Source of the DNA: an uncultured Kiloniellales bacterium
Lineage (GTDB): Bacteria; Pseudomonadota; Alphaproteobacteria; Kiloniellales; JAKSDN01
Assembly: GCA_947259625.1 (NCBI GenBank)
Contig: CAMYMY010000148.1
Coordinates: 1 to 8,031 of the forward strand
Direction of reading: 5' to 3'
Length of the DNA: 8,031 nt
Shown here: one piece after another, positions 6,324-8,031 of the stretch
How positions within the stretch are numbered: the stretch's first letter is position 1
Layout: every line of letters starts with the position of its first letter
Made by a program: the position numbers and the translations under genes
The notes under the pieces: generated by a model
What the model saw: only the letters and a program-made list of their open reading frames with translations
The model's database searches: none
Told to the model about the DNA's origin: nothing

Positions 6324-7103
6324 CTAGGAGTCGTCCGGTCCCCGCATCGGCCGTTGCCGACCGTCGCCCAGAGCCGCCTGCCAGCAGGCGAGAGCAGCCA
6401 GGGCCGCCGTGTCGGCGCGGAGCACCCTGGGCCCCAGACCGATCGGCGTAACAAAGGGCAGTTTCCGAAGCGCGTCAAGCTCCGCGGGCGCATAGCCGCC
6501 CTCCGGCCCGGTCATGACGGCGGCGGGCCGGGGCTCCGGCGCCCCGGCCGCTTGCTCCGACAGGACCTCCGCGATCGGCCGGGCCTCGCCCGACTCGGCG
6601 CAGAGCAGCACCCGCCGTTCGGCCGGCCAGTCGGCCAGCAGGTCGAAAAGCCGTTTCGGCGCCATGACCTCGGGCACGGAAAGACGTTCGCATTGCTCGG
6701 CGGCCTCGCGGGCATTGGCCGCCAGGCGCTCGGTGTTGACCCGGCTGACGGCGGTGTACTGCGTCATGACCGGCTGGAGCCGCGCGACCCCCAATTCCGT
6801 CGCCTTCTCGACCAGGAAGTCGAGGCGCGCCCGCTTGATCGGCGCGAAGACCAGCCACAGGTCGGGGGCCGCGTCCTGCGCGCGCAGCCGGCGCTCGACG
6901 ACGAGCGACGCCCAGCCCTTGCCCAGGCCGTCGAGCCGGGCGAGCCACTCGCCGTCGCGACCGTTGAACAGTGCCAGCTCCGCGCCGCGCGAGAGCCTGA
7001 GCACGCTGCGCAGGAAGTGAGCGCGGGCGTGGTCCAGACCCAGGGTCCGCCCCTCGCCCAGATCCTCGTCCAGGAACAGTCGCGTCTCGATTCGCGCCGC
7101 CAT
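6324..7103 (-). CDS. rsmE: 16S rRNA (uracil-1498-N3)-methyltransferase RsmE
   Basis: SPOUT-superfamily enzyme that transfers a methyl group from S-adenosylmethionine to N3 of U1498 in 16S rRNA, as part of 30S subunit maturation in the cytoplasm. The 259-residue product fits the family (E. coli has 243). The N-terminal part (about 1-70), with RLFLDEDL (8-15), is the PUA-like RNA-binding domain. The SPOUT domain has EKATELGV (99-106), AEQCER (135-140), MTGPEGGY (197-204) and the knot/SAM-binding stretch LGPRVLRADTAAL (223-235). The frame is open as far as a TTG ending at 7184. I chose the ATG at 7103 because the family begins close to this point and the extension would overlap ubiA. The Shine-Dalgarno before 7103 is weak (GGTGGATGG). 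The gene is divergent from ubiA, with 59 bases between start codons, and is followed by gshA. Confidence 0.93.
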   Translation of the reverse strand: MAARIETRLFLDEDLGEGRTLGLDHARAHFLRSVLRLSRGAELALFNGRDGEWLARLDGLGKGWASLVVERRLRAQDAAPDLWLVFAPIKRARLDFLVEKATELGVARLQPVMTQYTAVSRVNTERLAANAREAAEQCERLSVPEVMAPKRLFDLLADWPAERRVLLCAESGEARPIAEVLSEQAAGAPEPRPAAVMTGPEGGYAPAELDALRKLPFVTPIGLGPRVLRADTAALAALACWQAALGDGRQRPMRGPDDS

Positions 7104-7147
7104 ACTCGAGCCATCCACCGCGCCGCTTTCCGAGACTCGAAAAGCGC

Positions 7148-7156
7148 TGGTATGAT
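7148..7156 (+). promoter_or_regulatory. Extended -10 promoter element of ubiA
   Basis: TGGTATGAT fits the extended -10 pattern TGnTATAAT with one mismatch in the hexamer. The -35 region is weak: TTCCGA (7128-7133) at 17 bases matches only three of six, which fits an extended -10 promoter. A start 7 bases downstream of the hexamer falls at about 7163, the first base of the ubiA ATG. Confidence 0.5.
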
Positions 7157-7162
7157 TAGGCC

Positions 7163-8031
7163 ATGACAAGCGCCCCCGAGACAACGGCCAGTGATGGGGC
7201 CAGCGACATCCGAAGCGAGCACTTGAGCTACCGCCTCGCCCCGGCGCCGGCCAAGCCCTACCTGAAGCTGGCGCGCATCGACCGGCCGATCGGGACTTGG
7301 CTGCTGCTGTTTCCCTGCTGGTGGGGGCTCTCGCTGGCGCTTGCGGCCTGGGGCGAATGGCCGGATTGGCGCCTGCTGGCGCTCTTCGCCGTCGGGTCCC
7401 TGATCATGCGCGGCGCGGGGTGCACCTATAACGACATGGTCGACCGCGATTTCGACGGGCGCGTCGCGCGCACCGCGGGCCGGCCGATCCCCAGCGGCCA
7501 GATCAGCATGACGCGGGCCGCCGTCTTCCTGGCCCTGCAGCTCCTGGCCGGTCTCGCGGTCCTGCTGCAGTTCAACGGCTTCGCCGTCGCCCTGGGCGTC
7601 GCGTCCCTGGCGCTGGTCTTCACCTATCCCTTCATGAAGCGCATCACCTATTGGCCGCAGGCCTGGCTCGGCCTGACCTTCAACTGGGGCGCGCTGCTCG
7701 GCTGGGCGGCGGTGACCGGCGCGCTGGCCTGGCCGCCGGTGCTGCTCTACCTGGCCGGACTCGCCTGGACCCTCGGCTACGACACGATCTACGCCCACCA
7801 GGACAAGGAGGACGACGCGCTGATCGGCGTCAAGTCCACGGCGCTCAAGCTGGGCGGCAAGACCAGGCCCTGGCTGGGCGGCTTCTACGGCGCCGCCCTG
7901 CTGCTGATGCTCGCCGCGGGCACCGCCGCCGGCCTCGGCTGGCCCTTCCTGGTCGGCGTCCTTGGCGTCGCCCTGCAGTTCGCCTGGCAGGTCGCGACGC
8001 TGGACATCGACGACCCGGCCAACTGCCTCAC
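7163..8031 (+). CDS. ubiA: 4-hydroxybenzoate polyprenyltransferase UbiA, 3' end outside the window
   Basis: Inner-membrane prenyltransferase that attaches the polyprenyl diphosphate side chain to 4-hydroxybenzoate, an early step of ubiquinone synthesis. The window holds 289 codons, and by family length only about 20-40 residues are missing. Both aspartate-rich Mg-diphosphate motifs are present: NDMVDRDFD (90-98), followed by RTAGRPIPSG (103-112), and DTIYAHQDKEDD (207-218). KLARIDRPIGTWLLLFPCWW (35-54) is the typical first membrane helix, followed by further hydrophobic segments around 70-85, 118-135, 140-155, 165-185, 190-206 and 238-258. The first 30 residues are a variable cytoplasmic tail. 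The start ATG at 7163 has no usable Shine-Dalgarno (AGG is only 2 bases away). A TTG at 7223, preceded by GAAGCGAG, is a less likely alternative start. The gene is divergent from rsmE. Confidence 0.95.
   Translation, partial: MTSAPETTASDGASDIRSEHLSYRLAPAPAKPYLKLARIDRPIGTWLLLFPCWWGLSLALAAWGEWPDWRLLALFAVGSLIMRGAGCTYNDMVDRDFDGRVARTAGRPIPSGQISMTRAAVFLALQLLAGLAVLLQFNGFAVALGVASLALVFTYPFMKRITYWPQAWLGLTFNWGALLGWAAVTGALAWPPVLLYLAGLAWTLGYDTIYAHQDKEDDALIGVKSTALKLGGKTRPWLGGFYGAALLLMLAAGTAAGLGWPFLVGVLGVALQFAWQVATLDIDDPANCL

Noticed and set aside
5588..6451. A 287-codon + strand frame across gshA and the gshA-rsmE gap
   Set aside because: It is the complement of clearly coding gshA sequence and shows no family features.
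6275..6493. N-terminal extension of gshA
   Set aside because: It would overlap the 3' end of rsmE by about 170 bases. A good ribosome binding site sits at 6281-6286 before the ATG at 6274, where the family begins.
6237..7166. A 309-codon + strand frame across rsmE
   Set aside because: It is Arg/Gly/Pro-rich shadow sequence opposite a well supported rsmE.
7104..7184. N-terminal extension of rsmE from a TTG start
   Set aside because: It would overlap the start of ubiA and its promoter, and RsmE proteins begin near the ATG at 7103.
1..8031. CRISPR array, tRNA, rRNA, insertion sequence, prophage or defence genes
   Set aside because: I saw no spaced direct repeats, no RNA gene signatures, and no transposase, integrase or known defence domain.

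Overview
The window is about 8 kb of GC-rich chromosomal DNA, most likely from an alphaproteobacterium, perhaps of the Rhodospirillales type. The grounds are the plant-type (GCS2) glutamate--cysteine ligase placed after rsmE and divergent from ubiA, a DUF3141 protein, and very high third-position GC. All seven genes look chromosomal. I see no RNA gene, insertion sequence, phage gene or CRISPR array. The order of genus is a guess from gene content, not from a marker gene.

Left part (1-3794): the 5' end of a DUF3141 (PHA-synthase-like alpha/beta hydrolase) gene runs leftwards off the window. A 297-base intergenic region with several inverted repeats separates it from a rightward two-gene unit. 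That unit is hscC, a specialised Hsp70, followed 33 bases later by a protein with a short J-like domain at its N-terminus and a multi-span membrane domain at its C-terminus. This resembles the third Hsp70 system of E. coli (HscC with DjlB/DjlC). The J-like domain reads HPE instead of HPD, and the C-terminal domain could hold the chaperone at the membrane. This pair is the most interesting part of the window.

Middle (3795-4906): an AEC-family (auxin efflux carrier/malonate-type) permease follows on the + strand. It converges on gshA with only 15 bases between the two stop codons. A conserved loop near its C-terminus reads as if it were locally out of frame.

Right part (4907-8031): rsmE (16S rRNA U1498 methyltransferase) and gshA (first step of glutathione synthesis) lie in tandem on the - strand. 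ubiA (4-hydroxybenzoate polyprenyltransferase, ubiquinone synthesis) diverges from them on the + strand and is cut by the right edge. The ubiA start codon lies just downstream of an extended -10 promoter element, which suggests a leaderless mRNA.
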